Below the pieces are notes generated by a model. That model was not told the DNA's origin. It worked only from the letters and a program-made list of their open reading frames with translations, and did not search any database. Of a stretch of 26,197 bases of DNA, positions 1-9,673 are shown in pieces. The stretch covers positions 1 to 26,197 of the forward strand of contig CALXUL010000189.1 in NCBI GenBank assembly GCA_944391635.1, read 5' to 3'. Source of the DNA: an uncultured Clostridia bacterium (GTDB lineage Bacteria > Bacillota > Clostridia > UBA1381). Both the position numbers and the translations under genes were made by a program. Position 1 is the first letter of the stretch; the number at the start of each line of letters is the position of its first letter.

Positions 1-3000
1 GAGGATTTGGAAGAGGCAGATACAGGTGGAGCGCTTGGGAGAAAGCTTGTTGCGCTGGCAACAATTTACCGCGGATATAATGATATAATTTCTGGAAGAT
101 TTACAGACCCTGACGAAACAATGCAGGAGCTTGCCCTGTTAATAAAAGAGGAGGGGGGCTTTAAAAATACTTGTGTTTTTATTGATGGTTTTTCGGATTT
201 TATGCCTTCGCATTATAATGTGATAGAAGCATTTTTGTGCTGTTCGCGGAGTGTATATATTACCCTAACCTTAAATGATTCCGCAAAAAGAAGCCGCGAA
301 GGGCTTTTTTCGCCTATTATTCGGTGTTATGACAAGCTTATTAGTATAGCGCAGAAGTTATCGGCTGAGATAAAATATAAGCATTTTGACGGTGAGTTCG
401 GATACATAAATGCTGAGGATATAAAGTATTTTTTGAGTAACTATGACGAATTAGTGCCGGGTATGAGTCTGCCGGAGTGCAAAAATATTATAATACGTTC
501 ATTAAAGGATAGGCATGAAGAGATAGAATGGCTTGCCGGCAGGATTATGTATGAAGTAAGAGAAAATAATTTAAGGTTCAGGGATATTGGAGTAATAATA
601 GGCGATATAGATTCATACGCCCACATAATAGACGCTGTATTTGGAGAATGCGGTATACCGTATTTTACCGACAGGCGAATTCCGGCATCTAACCATCCTG
701 TGATACGTGTGGTATTGTCGGTTTTTGGAATAATCAATGACGACTGGAGCTATGCGTCGGTATTCGGTTATCTGCGTTCGGGATTTATTTATCGGAAAAA
801 AGGAAAAGAAATAGAGGCTATCAGCGCGGACGAGATAGACAGGCTGGAATTATTTGTAAAAAAACGTGGTATACGCGGAAGAAAAGCCTGGCTTGGTGAG
901 GAAAAATGGGTATCAGGCTCTGACGGGCTTTTTGATGCTGTTATGGGAACCGGTGCGATTTTAGATGCAGGAGAAATTGACAAAATTAGGAAAGAGGTTA
1001 TGGCTCCATTCGCTACTCTTATTGAAAAAATCCGCGGCAGACGGCGGGCGCGTGAGATAGCAGAGGGATTATTTGAATTTTTGCAGGAAATACATCTATA
1101 TGAGGGACTAGAAAAAGAAAGGAAAAATCTTGAAAATAAGGGATTTCTTATTGAAGCAAAGCATCTTGGAGAAATATGGGATCTTTTAATGGATACACTT
1201 GACCAGCTCGTTCTGACGTGTGGGGATGAGTATATCAGCAGGGAAAACTTTGCGGTTATGCTTGAGGCAGGGTTATCAGAATGTGCGGTGGATACGGTGC
1301 CAAGGAGCAGTGATTGTGTAAGCATAAGTTCAGCTAATGACAGCCGACCTGTTAGGGTAAAGGTGTTATTTGCAGTCGGCGCTGTTCGCTCGCAGATGCC
1401 TTTAGAGCAGAAAGAGTCAGGAATATTAAATGATTCTGACAGGGCGCAGCTGTCAAAAGATGAAAATGAATTTCTGCCCGGCGTAGGTACAAGAATGGAG
1501 CTGGTAGAATTTAATCTGTATTCCGGGCTTACCGCAGTTACGGACAGGCTCTATGTGAGTATACCGGATACAGATGATTCAGGGCAGGATAATTTGCCCT
1601 GTACTTTTGCATGTGAGCTTGTTAGGATATTTCCTGAACTTCAGATAGAACGTCCTGGCGATACCGAAGAATGGGAAAACTTGCTTGTGAGCGGGAAGAA
1701 TACATATTATAGGATGTTAAGTCGGCTAACAAAGGATATAACGGGCGAAGAAGAAAGGTTTTGGCAGGAACTTGCCGAAAGCAGTGTTTTTTCTGATATT
1801 TCACAAAAGCAGAGTGTTCAGATTTTAGACTGGGTTAAAAGATATGCACAAACGGCGAATATTAGTGAGGAAACGGCAAAAACACTATATGGGGACAGAA
1901 AATTTAGCACAACTGCATTGCAGGAATATAACAAATGTCCATTTTCATATTTTGTCCAGTATGGTTTGGGGATTAAACAGGAAGAAAAAGCAGGATTAAA
2001 GAATTATGATATAGGACGTATGATACATTGGGCGGTATGTGAATATTGCCGTAGGGTACAGGAGGGAGCAATTCAGCAGGAGGAAATAAGGCAGCGCTGG
2101 GAAGAACTTGATAAAACGAGTTCGGATAAGATAATTTCTGAGCTTATATCATATATTGAAGATACAACAAGACGTGCGAATCCTGAATTTGACGAGGAAA
2201 AGATATCTTATATATGCAATAGGGCGAATAAGACGCTGTCAAAGGCGTCGGAAACGATAAGAAACAGTCTTATCTGCGGGGGATTTGCCGCCTGTGAGTT
2301 TGAGAAAGCGTTTGATTTTGACCTGACAGATAAAGATATATCAGCCGGCGTATATGGTGTCATTGACAGAATAGATACCGCGCCTGACGGAAACGGCGGA
2401 CTTATGCTGCGTGTAATAGATTATAAGACCGGAAAAAAAGAATTTCAGATTGCTGATATTTGCAATAAGACCGATATACAGCTTATTATATATGCCATGG
2501 CAGCAAGACATATGTATGGAGAGGATAGGTCGAAAATTGCCGCGGTAATGTTTAATAAAGTAAAAGATGAAACGGTAAAAGCCGGGATAAATGAGCCGGC
2601 GGCTCTAAAGGCGTCGGAGCTTGAGGGCGTGATTATAACTGAGTCGGAGCCGGGGGATGCGGCGCCTGAAGAGTTGGGTTTGCATGACTGGGCGCTTACG
2701 AAGCCCAAGCAATCAAGCAGCTATCTTCCTGTACGAACTAAAGCGGGAGGCGGGCTTGCAAAAACAGGATCTGCAATGTCAAGAAAAAGCTTTGAGAAGC
2801 TGGAGAAATATACGAAGAAAACGGTATTGGATACCAAAAAAGATATATACGCGGGTAAAATAACACCCTGTCCTGTAATGTCATCGTCACGGGATTCAGC
2901 ATGCAGATATTGCGGTTTTTCAGATATTTGTTTGCATGATGATGTTAGGGATGGACTAAGAAGAGCAGTTACAAGCGAAAAGACAGCATGGGAGAAAATA

Positions 3001-3039
3001 GCGGAAGGGACGGCGGAAGATGGAAAAGAGATGGACTGA
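1..3039 (+). CDS. addB: AddB, ATP-dependent helicase/nuclease subunit B (5'-truncated)
   Basis: AddB is the partner of AddA in the AddAB helicase-nuclease, which resects double-strand breaks for RecA-dependent repair. The reading frame is open to the first base, so the gene starts upstream. About 1010 residues are visible where the family usually has about 1150, so the N-terminal Walker A region is missing from view. The visible part carries the C-terminal nuclease motif VIDYKTGKK (codons near 2410-2435). It also has the four-cysteine iron-sulfur signature: one Cys in YNKCPFSYF (1936-1938) and a C-x2-C-x5-C group at 2902-2931 (ACRYCGFSDIC). Both are characteristic of AddB. The stop codon lies inside the start of addA (20-nt overlap), indicating translational coupling. 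The TTG at 7 is in frame but is not the true start. Confidence 0.95.
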   Translation, partial: EDLEEADTGGALGRKLVALATIYRGYNDIISGRFTDPDETMQELALLIKEEGGFKNTCVFIDGFSDFMPSHYNVIEAFLCCSRSVYITLTLNDSAKRSREGLFSPIIRCYDKLISIAQKLSAEIKYKHFDGEFGYINAEDIKYFLSNYDELVPGMSLPECKNIIIRSLKDRHEEIEWLAGRIMYEVRENNLRFRDIGVIIGDIDSYAHIIDAVFGECGIPYFTDRRIPASNHPVIRVVLSVFGIINDDWSYASVFGYLRSGFIYRKKGKEIEAISADEIDRLELFVKKRGIRGRKAWLGEEKWVSGSDGLFDAVMGTGAILDAGEIDKIRKEVMAPFATLIEKIRGRRRAREIAEGLFEFLQEIHLYEGLEKERKNLENKGFLIEAKHLGEIWDLLMDTLDQLVLTCGDEYISRENFAVMLEAGLSECAVDTVPRSSDCVSISSANDSRPVRVKVLFAVGAVRSQMPLEQKESGILNDSDRAQLSKDENEFLPGVGTRMELVEFNLYSGLTAVTDRLYVSIPDTDDSGQDNLPCTFACELVRIFPELQIERPGDTEEWENLLVSGKNTYYRMLSRLTKDITGEEERFWQELAESSVFSDISQKQSVQILDWVKRYAQTANISEETAKTLYGDRKFSTTALQEYNKCPFSYFVQYGLGIKQEEKAGLKNYDIGRMIHWAVCEYCRRVQEGAIQQEEIRQRWEELDKTSSDKIISELISYIEDTTRRANPEFDEEKISYICNRANKTLSKASETIRNSLICGGFAACEFEKAFDFDLTDKDISAGVYGVIDRIDTAPDGNGGLMLRVIDYKTGKKEFQIADICNKTDIQLIIYAMAARHMYGEDRSKIAAVMFNKVKDETVKAGINEPAALKASELEGVIITESEPGDAAPEELGLHDWALTKPKQSSSYLPVRTKAGGGLAKTGSAMSRKSFEKLEKYTKKTVLDTKKDIYAGKITPCPVMSSSRDSACRYCGFSDICLHDDVRDGLRRAVTSEKTAWEKIAEGTAEDGKEMD

Positions 3040-6000
3040 CGCGCAAAATGAGGCAATAACTCTGCGCGGTGCAAATATTGTTGTAAACGCTGCTGCCGGA
3101 TCTGGCAAAACCGCTGTACTAACAGCCAGAATAATCGGTCTGCTTGTGCCGGAAGATGGAAGTGAACCGGTTAGCGCGGACAAGCTGCTTGTGGTGACAT
3201 TTACGCGTTTGGCAGCTTCAGAAATGCGTGAGAGGATAGAAAACGGGCTGAGGAAACTTCGTGTTGAGGCAGAGGAATCGAGTGATTTAAAAAAGAAAAG
3301 ACTTGTTAGTAAGCAAATTAGAATGCTTGCTGCGGCAAAGATTATGACTATTGATTCTTTTTGTCAGACAGTAATTAATGAATATTTTCATTTGATAGGT
3401 ATTGACCCTGCATTTTCAGTAATAGAACAAACAGATGCTATTATAATAAAAGAACAGATTTTTGCACAGCTTTGCGCTGATAAATATGCTAAAAAGGACG
3501 CCGATTTTCTTTTGCTTGTAAATGGTTATTGCAAAAATGGGAGCGAAGCAGAAATTAAAAAGATGGTATTTGAGCTGCACAGCTTTTCGCGCACAATGCC
3601 GCATCCGGAGGAGTTTATCCGAAAAGCCGCAAGGGAATATAAGTGTGAGGGCGGGTTTGAAAATTCTGTATTTTACGAAGAGCTCATAAAAGAGAGTGCC
3701 AAACTTTTGGATAAGTCTGTGCGTGAGTATAGAGAAGCGCTCGATCTGGTCCCGGAAGGAGAAGATTGGGAGGATATTAGGAATTTACTTTCAATAGAGA
3801 AAGAGCAGGTTGAAAAGCTGTGCGAAATTGATGAAAAGCTAATGCCTGATAAGGCAAAAACCTTAATATTTAATCGGTTTTCCGGGTCAAAGAAAATTAA
3901 ATCCGAGCTTTATGACAGGATTCATTCTTTACGTGAAGATGCAAAGAATGCGGCAAAAGATATTGCAGGTGTATTTTCGGGCAGCGAGAATGTAGAGGCT
4001 TTTATGAAGAATATTCTAAGTCCTGTCGCATCGGCACTCTGCGGGCTGACACTTGAGTTTTCAGCGGCATATGAAGAGTACAAGCTAAAAAACGGAATGC
4101 TTGAATTTTCGGATATAGAACAGCTTACTCACCGTCTGCTCGAGAAAAATGAAGATGTCCGAAATGAGCAAAAAAATAGATATTGTGCAGTCTTTATTGA
4201 TGAATATCAGGATACCAATAGCTTGCAGGATGAAATATTCGCAATGATATCAAGGGACACAAATATGTTTATAGTTGGGGACATAAAACAAAGCATTTAT
4301 CGATTCAGGAGTTCCGACCCGTTGGTGTTTTTGAATAAAATTAAGGAGTATACATCAGGCAAAAGCAGTAAAAACAGGCAGATTTATCTTTCAGAGAATT
4401 TTAGAAGCAGGCAGGAGGTTATCTCGGCTGTTAATGATTTGTTTGAGATGACAATGAGCTGTGATGTTGGAGAGGTGGAGTATGACCAAACGCAGCGGCT
4501 TAATTGCGGAAATAAGACTTTTATCGAGGGAAAAGGTGATTATTGCGCCGAGTGTGTGATGATTGAGAACGAGGATAATGATGAGGGCGATATTGGGAGA
4601 ATCCGAGCAGAAGCTGTTTATATTGCAGGAAGAATTTCAGATATGATTAAAAATGAGTTTCTGGTAAGTTCAAAACAGGACGGGGACACACCGGGGACAA
4701 GACCGGTAAAGTGCTCTGATATTGCAATTTTAATGTCCTCTCATAAAAACGCCGCTCCGGTATTTATGGAAGTGTTATCTGAGTTTGGCATTGGGTGCGT
4801 ATGCGAAAACAGCGGGTATTTTGTTAAGCCTGAGATAAAGGTTATGATGTCCTTATTAAGGATAATTGAAAATCCGCAAAGAGATGTTGCTATGTGTGCT
4901 GTTTTGCGCTCATGTGTGGGCGGATTTTCAGATGATGAGATTGCGCGCCTTAGGCAGGTAAAAAAGAAATCAAGTTTTTATGACGCGTTGATTGAGGCGG
5001 CGCAAAAGGAAAATATACTTATTCCTGAAGAACTAAGGGGACGGATAAATGAATTTCTGTGTGAGATAGAAAAATGGAGAGATCTGTCACGGTTTATGAG
5101 TGCAGATATGCTTGTGAGAAGGCTTTATGAGAGTACGGGGCTGTATGCCTTTTTTGGCGCTGCGGCGGATGATGAAGCACAGGCAAATCTCAGGCTGTTT
5201 TTTGACAGAGCAAAAAAATATGAGCAGGCAGGATTTAAAGGTTTATTTGCATTTTTGAGACATATGGAGCAGATGGAAGAGAGCGGCAAGGATCTTGAGG
5301 GCGTGAATTTTGCCGGAAGTGATGATTGTGTAAGGCTGATGACAATTCACAAAAGCAAGGGTCTTGAGATGCCGGTAGTATTTTTAGCAGGATGTGGGAG
5401 AAACTTTTATTTTGGTGAGCGGTCAAAGATGATTTTACATAAGGATTTAGGAATGTCAATAGATTATGTGAATTATGAGCAGGGGGTAGAAATTCCCTCA
5501 CCGATTAGAAAAGTGTTTGAGAAACAACTGAAAAATGAGATGGTTTCTGAGGAGATACGAAAACTTTATGTTGCGCTTACACGCGCTGAGGAGAAAATAA
5601 TTGCAACTGCATGTGTGGATACAATTCCGGCACTTGAAGATATTAGCGCTGAAGAAGTAAAAAACACAGCACAGGATGCAAAGCGCTTTATTGACTGGCT
5701 TTTGCCGGCAGCGCAAATTTCTGATAATTGGGATGTAAAGACTATTTCCTATGCAGAATTGCAAACTGTGTATGTCCCGGAGATTAAACCAAAAAGTGAG
5801 GAAGCTTTTATTTGTCCAGATATTTCGGCTATTACCGGATTTGTCTATCCTTATGCCGGTAAGATAATGAAATCAAAATCTGCAGTGTCGGAATTTAAAG
5901 GTATGTCGGAAGAATATGTGACACAGCCAAAACCTCGTTTTTTAGCGGGCGCAGAAATGGGCGGCGCAGCGTTTGGAACCTGGGTGCATAAGGTAATGGA

Positions 6001-6469
6001 AACCTTGCCTGCAGAGCATGGTAATAATATTGATTATGTAAAAACGCATATAATGATGCTGTCCGATGATGAGGAATCTGGCAATGAGGCGGCAAAACAG
6101 CTTTATGCCGAAAAAATAGTTCGCTTCTATTCATCAGAGCTGGGAAAGCGTATTGTTGCTGCAGGGGATAGGGTACACCGTGAAAGCGAATTTGAAATAG
6201 GCATTGATGCGGACAAGTTGTATAATAACAAAGAATTTAAAGGTGAAACTGCTCTTTTGCAGGGAGTAATTGACTGTTGGTTTGAAGAGGATGGAGAACT
6301 TGTTTTAGTGGATTATAAGACTGACAGGGTAGACGAAATTGAGCAAATACATGAAAAATATGATATACAGCTTGATTTGTATAAGGAAGCATTGGAGAAA
6401 ATTACTAAAAAAAGGGTAAAAGAGAAATTTATATATTTATTTTCAAGAGATATTGTGGTACAATGTTAA
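3020..6469 (+). CDS. addA: AddA, ATP-dependent helicase/nuclease subunit A
   Basis: AddA is the UvrD/Rep-type (SF1A) helicase and second nuclease subunit of AddAB. The protein has 1149 residues, slightly short of the usual 1200 or so. Helicase motifs appear in order: Walker A AAAGSGKT at residues 24-31, Walker B FIDEYQDTN near residue 395, a QSIYRFR motif shortly after, MTIHKSKGLE (motif V region) and LYVALTRAEEK (motif VI). A C-terminal RecB-type nuclease motif LVDYKTDRV lies near residue 1097. Both helicase and nuclease sites therefore look intact. The ATG at 3020 lies within the addB 3' end and gives the canonical N-terminus with the Q-motif-like WTDAQNEAI. The last 15 codons contain the -10 region of the next gene. 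Confidence 0.97.
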   Translation: MEKRWTDAQNEAITLRGANIVVNAAAGSGKTAVLTARIIGLLVPEDGSEPVSADKLLVVTFTRLAASEMRERIENGLRKLRVEAEESSDLKKKRLVSKQIRMLAAAKIMTIDSFCQTVINEYFHLIGIDPAFSVIEQTDAIIIKEQIFAQLCADKYAKKDADFLLLVNGYCKNGSEAEIKKMVFELHSFSRTMPHPEEFIRKAAREYKCEGGFENSVFYEELIKESAKLLDKSVREYREALDLVPEGEDWEDIRNLLSIEKEQVEKLCEIDEKLMPDKAKTLIFNRFSGSKKIKSELYDRIHSLREDAKNAAKDIAGVFSGSENVEAFMKNILSPVASALCGLTLEFSAAYEEYKLKNGMLEFSDIEQLTHRLLEKNEDVRNEQKNRYCAVFIDEYQDTNSLQDEIFAMISRDTNMFIVGDIKQSIYRFRSSDPLVFLNKIKEYTSGKSSKNRQIYLSENFRSRQEVISAVNDLFEMTMSCDVGEVEYDQTQRLNCGNKTFIEGKGDYCAECVMIENEDNDEGDIGRIRAEAVYIAGRISDMIKNEFLVSSKQDGDTPGTRPVKCSDIAILMSSHKNAAPVFMEVLSEFGIGCVCENSGYFVKPEIKVMMSLLRIIENPQRDVAMCAVLRSCVGGFSDDEIARLRQVKKKSSFYDALIEAAQKENILIPEELRGRINEFLCEIEKWRDLSRFMSADMLVRRLYESTGLYAFFGAAADDEAQANLRLFFDRAKKYEQAGFKGLFAFLRHMEQMEESGKDLEGVNFAGSDDCVRLMTIHKSKGLEMPVVFLAGCGRNFYFGERSKMILHKDLGMSIDYVNYEQGVEIPSPIRKVFEKQLKNEMVSEEIRKLYVALTRAEEKIIATACVDTIPALEDISAEEVKNTAQDAKRFIDWLLPAAQISDNWDVKTISYAELQTVYVPEIKPKSEEAFICPDISAITGFVYPYAGKIMKSKSAVSEFKGMSEEYVTQPKPRFLAGAEMGGAAFGTWVHKVMETLPAEHGNNIDYVKTHIMMLSDDEESGNEAAKQLYAEKIVRFYSSELGKRIVAAGDRVHRESEFEIGIDADKLYNNKEFKGETALLQGVIDCWFEEDGELVLVDYKTDRVDEIEQIHEKYDIQLDLYKEALEKITKKRVKEKFIYLFSRDIVVQC
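6456..6464 (+). promoter_or_regulatory. Extended -10 promoter within the addA 3' end, for the downstream methyltransferase
   Basis: TGGTACAAT is an extended -10 element (TGn plus TACAAT at 6459-6464) located just before the addA stop codon. No good -35 is present at 17-18 bp upstream, where the sequence is AT-rich (TTTATT), so any activity would depend on the extended -10. The predicted start near 6471 would give a leader of about 25 nt with the Shine-Dalgarno AGAAGGGA at 6478-6485. The call rests on motif match alone. Confidence 0.45.
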
Positions 6470-6495
6470 AAGTAAATAGAAGGGACTAAAGTAAG

Positions 6496-7368
6496 ATGTG
6501 GCAGAGCAGCGGCTGGAAAGATTACAGATTGATTGATGCGGGCGGTGGTGAAAAGCTGGAATACTGGGGCAAATATTTGCTCCGGCGTCCTGACCCGTTG
6601 GCAATTTGGGACGTTAGGGATAAAAATGCTCCTTGGGACAGCGCTGATGCTGTATATCACCGGAGTAAGAGCGGCGGCGGAAGCTGGGAATTTAAAACAA
6701 AAAACCTTGCGCCAAGATGGACGGTCGGATATAAGGGGCTTACATTTAATATAAAACCTATGGGTTTTAAGCATACAGGGCTTTTTCCGGAGCAGGCGGT
6801 AAACTGGGACTGGTTTGGTGATATGATATCTAAGCAAAATCGCAGGGTGAGGGTTTTAAATTTATTTGCGTACACTGGAGGCGCTACGGTATCAGCGCTT
6901 GCTTCGGGCGCTGAAGTGGTGCATGTTGACGCGTCTAAAGGAATGGTTGGCTGGGCTAAGGAAAATGTACAATCATCAGGTTTGGTTGATGCGCCGGTAC
7001 GTTTTATTGTTGATGACGTAAAAAAGTTTGTTGCGCGTGAAATTCGCCGCGGCAGGGAATATGAGGCGGTTATAATGGATCCTCCATCCTATGGAAGAGG
7101 TCCTGGAGGAGAACTTTGGAAGATTGAGGACGAGCTGTATCCGCTGATTTGTGATTGTATAACGCTTTTATCAAAAAAGCCGCTGTTTTTCCTGATAAAC
7201 GCATATACGACCGGGCTTTCGGCACAGGTTTTGGAAAATTCTCTCAAGCTTTCTCTTGAGGCAAAGTTTGGCGGAAAGGTTATAGCGGATGAAATCGGGA
7301 TACCGATGGAAAGTAAGCCGTCTATGGTATTGCCTTGCGGAATATCGTGCAGATGGCAGGCAGAGTAG
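6496..7368 (+). CDS. Class I SAM-dependent methyltransferase (RlmI/COG1092-like)
   Basis: This 290-residue protein has a Rossmann-type methyltransferase core in its C-terminal two thirds. The SAM-binding glycine-rich motif I is LNLFAYTGGATVSAL (residues 121-135), followed by an acidic motif II (VVHVDASKG). The catalytic-type motif IV is MDPPSYGRGPGGE (residues 194-206). This architecture matches the COG1092/Methyltrans_SAM family, which includes 23S rRNA cytosine-5 methyltransferase RlmI. It lacks the N-terminal PUA domain of E. coli RlmI, and no catalytic cysteine assignment can be made, so the target base is not known. AGAAGGGA lies 10 nt before the ATG. The next gene begins 18 nt after the stop. 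Confidence 0.8.
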   Translation: MWQSSGWKDYRLIDAGGGEKLEYWGKYLLRRPDPLAIWDVRDKNAPWDSADAVYHRSKSGGGSWEFKTKNLAPRWTVGYKGLTFNIKPMGFKHTGLFPEQAVNWDWFGDMISKQNRRVRVLNLFAYTGGATVSALASGAEVVHVDASKGMVGWAKENVQSSGLVDAPVRFIVDDVKKFVAREIRRGREYEAVIMDPPSYGRGPGGELWKIEDELYPLICDCITLLSKKPLFFLINAYTTGLSAQVLENSLKLSLEAKFGGKVIADEIGIPMESKPSMVLPCGISCRWQAE

Positions 7369-7386
7369 TAAAGGGGGCGGAATACC

Positions 7387-7926
7387 TTGAAACAGGCTGT
7401 AAAAAGAAAAGTTTATTATGTTTCGGTAATTATTGCGCTGATTGTAATACTTGTATGTGCGGTAATAATAAACCGTACACTCGTAAATGCGCCTGAAATT
7501 GATATGGAAAGTATATCAGCGGAGGCTGGAGAACCGGTATCGGCATATATGGCATATGTGGATTCAAACGGCGATATTGTTGTTGGTATTGCCGAAGAAA
7601 ACGATGCAGAGGTGCAGGAAATAATTGATTTTGTGAAGAACATACAGTTTGAGGGCGAGTATACCGAGGATGAGGAATCAGAGGAAAGAATAGCCGATGC
7701 TTGGGTTATTTTTTATGATGCCGAAAATAGAATTGCAAGCCGTATGAATTTTTACGCAGAAGGCACACATGTCTGGTATGACGGGGCAAGGTATATTATA
7801 GATCCGTCAAATATGCAGACTTTGATTGAATATTGTAACCGGTATGCGGTTGATGAAGAAGACGAGAAGACTCAGGAGGAACTGACTCCTGAGCCGACTG
7901 CTCTTCCTGAACCGGAAGAAAATTAA
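7387..7926 (+). CDS. Membrane-anchored protein of unknown function, acidic Pro/Glu-rich tail
   Basis: I do not recognise a family for this 179-residue protein. It has a short basic N-terminus (MKQAVKRKVYY) followed by one hydrophobic segment at about residues 11-32. This predicts an uncleaved signal anchor with the rest outside the cell. There is no lipobox. The external part, about residues 35-155, is acidic with alternating polar and hydrophobic residues, including FYAEGTHVWYDGARYII. It ends in a low-complexity Glu/Pro/Thr tail (LTPEPTALPEPEEN). The TTG start is supported by AAGGGGG at 7371-7377, 9 nt upstream, and no better ATG exists before the membrane segment. It lies between the methyltransferase and the ECF ATPase genes with short gaps on both sides, so it is probably co-transcribed. 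A link to the transporter is only a possibility. Confidence 0.7.
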   Translation: MKQAVKRKVYYVSVIIALIVILVCAVIINRTLVNAPEIDMESISAEAGEPVSAYMAYVDSNGDIVVGIAEENDAEVQEIIDFVKNIQFEGEYTEDEESEERIADAWVIFYDAENRIASRMNFYAEGTHVWYDGARYIIDPSNMQTLIEYCNRYAVDEEDEKTQEELTPEPTALPEPEEN

Positions 7927-7954
7927 GCAAAGACCGAAAGGAATACGGATAAAA

Positions 7955-8785
7955 ATGATTAAGACAGAGAATCTGTCCTGCGCCTATGGCGAGGATGAGG
8001 ACAAATACCTTGTAATCAAGGACTTGAACCTGCATATCGAACGGGGCAGCTTTACCGCCGTTTTAGGTCATAACGGCTCGGGTAAATCAACGCTTGCAAA
8101 GCATTTTAACGGGATACTGCTTCCTTCGGGAGGAAAAGTGTATGTTGACGGTCTTGATACTTCGGACGAGAATATGATATTTAAAATCCGCTCGCTTGCG
8201 GGTATGGTTTTTCAAAACCCGGATAATCAGATGGTTGCGGCAATGGTAGAGGATGAGGTCGCATTTGCGCCGGAGAATCTTGGTGTAGATCCGGCAGAAA
8301 TACGAAGACGGGTGGATAGATGCCTTGAGATAGTGAATATGACAAAATTTGCAAAGACTGCGCCATCGCGCCTTTCGGGCGGGCAGAAGCAAAGGGTGGC
8401 AATAGCAGCGGTGCTAGCTATGGAGCCGGAGTGTATTATCCTCGATGAGCCTACGGCAATGCTTGACCCATCAGGCAGACAGGAGGTTATTCGCACAATC
8501 AAGATGCTGAATAAAACCAAGGGTATGACCGTGGTGCTTATTACGCATTATATGGAAGAAGCAGCAGAGGCTGACAGGGTGATTGTGTTTGATAAGGGGG
8601 AAATCGTTATGGACGATACCCCGAAGAAAGTTTTTTCACAGACAGAGAAAGTTAAGGCAACCGGGCTTGATGTGCCACAGGTTACCGAGCTTGTACATGC
8701 ATTGCGAAAAGAGGGCATTGACCTACCTGAAGATATAATCAATGTGCAGGAATGTGCGGATGCTATATTTGAAAGGCTGAAATGA
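7955..8785 (+). CDS. ecfA1: EcfA1, energy-coupling factor transporter ATPase
   Basis: This is a cytoplasmic ATPase of the energising module of ECF-type importers, which take up vitamins and metal ions with interchangeable S-components. The 276-residue protein shows Walker A GHNGSGKST, a Q-loop FQNPDNQM typical of EcfA/CbiO ATPases, the ABC signature LSGGQKQRVAIA, Walker B IILDEPTAMLDP and the switch-histidine region VLITHYMEEA. AAAGGA at 7937-7942 lies about 12 nt before the ATG. The first of three consecutive genes ecfA1-ecfA2-ecfT, it is assigned A1 by gene order and similarity pattern. No S-component gene lies in the window, which suggests a shared (group II) module serving S-components encoded elsewhere. 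Confidence 0.93.
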   Translation: MIKTENLSCAYGEDEDKYLVIKDLNLHIERGSFTAVLGHNGSGKSTLAKHFNGILLPSGGKVYVDGLDTSDENMIFKIRSLAGMVFQNPDNQMVAAMVEDEVAFAPENLGVDPAEIRRRVDRCLEIVNMTKFAKTAPSRLSGGQKQRVAIAAVLAMEPECIILDEPTAMLDPSGRQEVIRTIKMLNKTKGMTVVLITHYMEEAAEADRVIVFDKGEIVMDDTPKKVFSQTEKVKATGLDVPQVTELVHALRKEGIDLPEDIINVQECADAIFERLK

Positions 8786-8809
8786 CATTTATTGACCAAG
8801 GAGTAAAAA

Positions 8810-9673
8810 ATGATCAGAGTAAAGAATTTAAGTTATATATACCAGCCTGGAATGCCGTTTGAGAACCAGGCGCTTTATGATATAAACTTTGAAATACCGG
8901 ATGGGGATTTTGCGGCTATTATAGGACATACCGGTTCAGGGAAATCAACGCTTATCCAGCATCTTAACGCGTTAATACGCCCAACTTCGGGAAGTATTGA
9001 AATTGACGGGGAAAATATATGCGATAAGAGCGCTGATTTAAAAAGTATACGCTCTAAAGTCGGAATTGTATTTCAGTACCCTGAATATCAGTTGTTTGAG
9101 GAAACGGTTTATCGTGATATTGCATTCGGACCGAAAAATATGGGGCTTGATGAAGCAGAAATAAAAGATAGGGTATATGAAGCGATAAAGCTGGTGGATT
9201 TCCCGGAGGAACTTCTGGAAAAATCGCCATTTGAACTGTCGGGAGGTCAAAAGAGGCGTGTTGCGATAGCAGGGGTTTTGTCGATGCGCCCAAAGGTTTT
9301 GATTCTTGATGAGCCGACTGCTGGACTTGACCCGCACGGCAGGGATGAAATATTGGGGCAGATTGACCGTATGCATAAGGAAAATGCCGGGATGACAGTT
9401 ATTTTTGTTTCACACAGTATGGAGGATGTTGCACGGCTTGCCAAGCACATTATTGTCCTAAATCATGGACGTGTTGCCATGGACGGTGAGGTTGCAGATA
9501 TTTTTGCAAGGGGCGAAGAACTCGAAAAGATGGGATTATCTGTGCCGCAGATAACGCAGCTTACCAGAGAGCTTATTGCAAGGGGTATAAATATCCGACC
9601 CGATATTTATACTGTTGATTTCGCAAAAAATATTTATAAAGAACTCTTTTGCGCCCGGGAGGAGAAAAAATGA
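8810..9673 (+). CDS. ecfA2: EcfA2, energy-coupling factor transporter ATPase
   Basis: This is the second ATPase of the ECF module, expected to form a heterodimer with EcfA1 on EcfT. Across 287 residues it has Walker A GHTGSGKST, Q-loop FQYPEYQLFEETV, signature LSGGQKRRVAIAGVL, Walker B LILDEPTAGLDP and the H-loop VSHSMEDV. The FQYPEYQLFEETV form is typical of EcfA2. The gene is 24 nt from ecfA1, with AAGGAG just before the ATG. Its TGA stop overlaps the ecfT ATG in an ATGA (9670-9673), which indicates translational coupling and matched stoichiometry. Confidence 0.93.
   Translation: MIRVKNLSYIYQPGMPFENQALYDINFEIPDGDFAAIIGHTGSGKSTLIQHLNALIRPTSGSIEIDGENICDKSADLKSIRSKVGIVFQYPEYQLFEETVYRDIAFGPKNMGLDEAEIKDRVYEAIKLVDFPEELLEKSPFELSGGQKRRVAIAGVLSMRPKVLILDEPTAGLDPHGRDEILGQIDRMHKENAGMTVIFVSHSMEDVARLAKHIIVLNHGRVAMDGEVADIFARGEELEKMGLSVPQITQLTRELIARGINIRPDIYTVDFAKNIYKELFCAREEKK

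Noticed and set aside
789..1325. 178-codon minus-strand open frame inside addB
   Set aside because: Antisense shadow of a clearly conserved coding region; Ser-rich composition and no recognisable domain.
4681..4701. Short GC-rich direct repeat (CGGGGACA twice at an 11-nt period) inside addA
   Set aside because: Only two copies, in a probable linker of the protein; no copies seen elsewhere in the window, so no evidence for a repeat family or mobile element.
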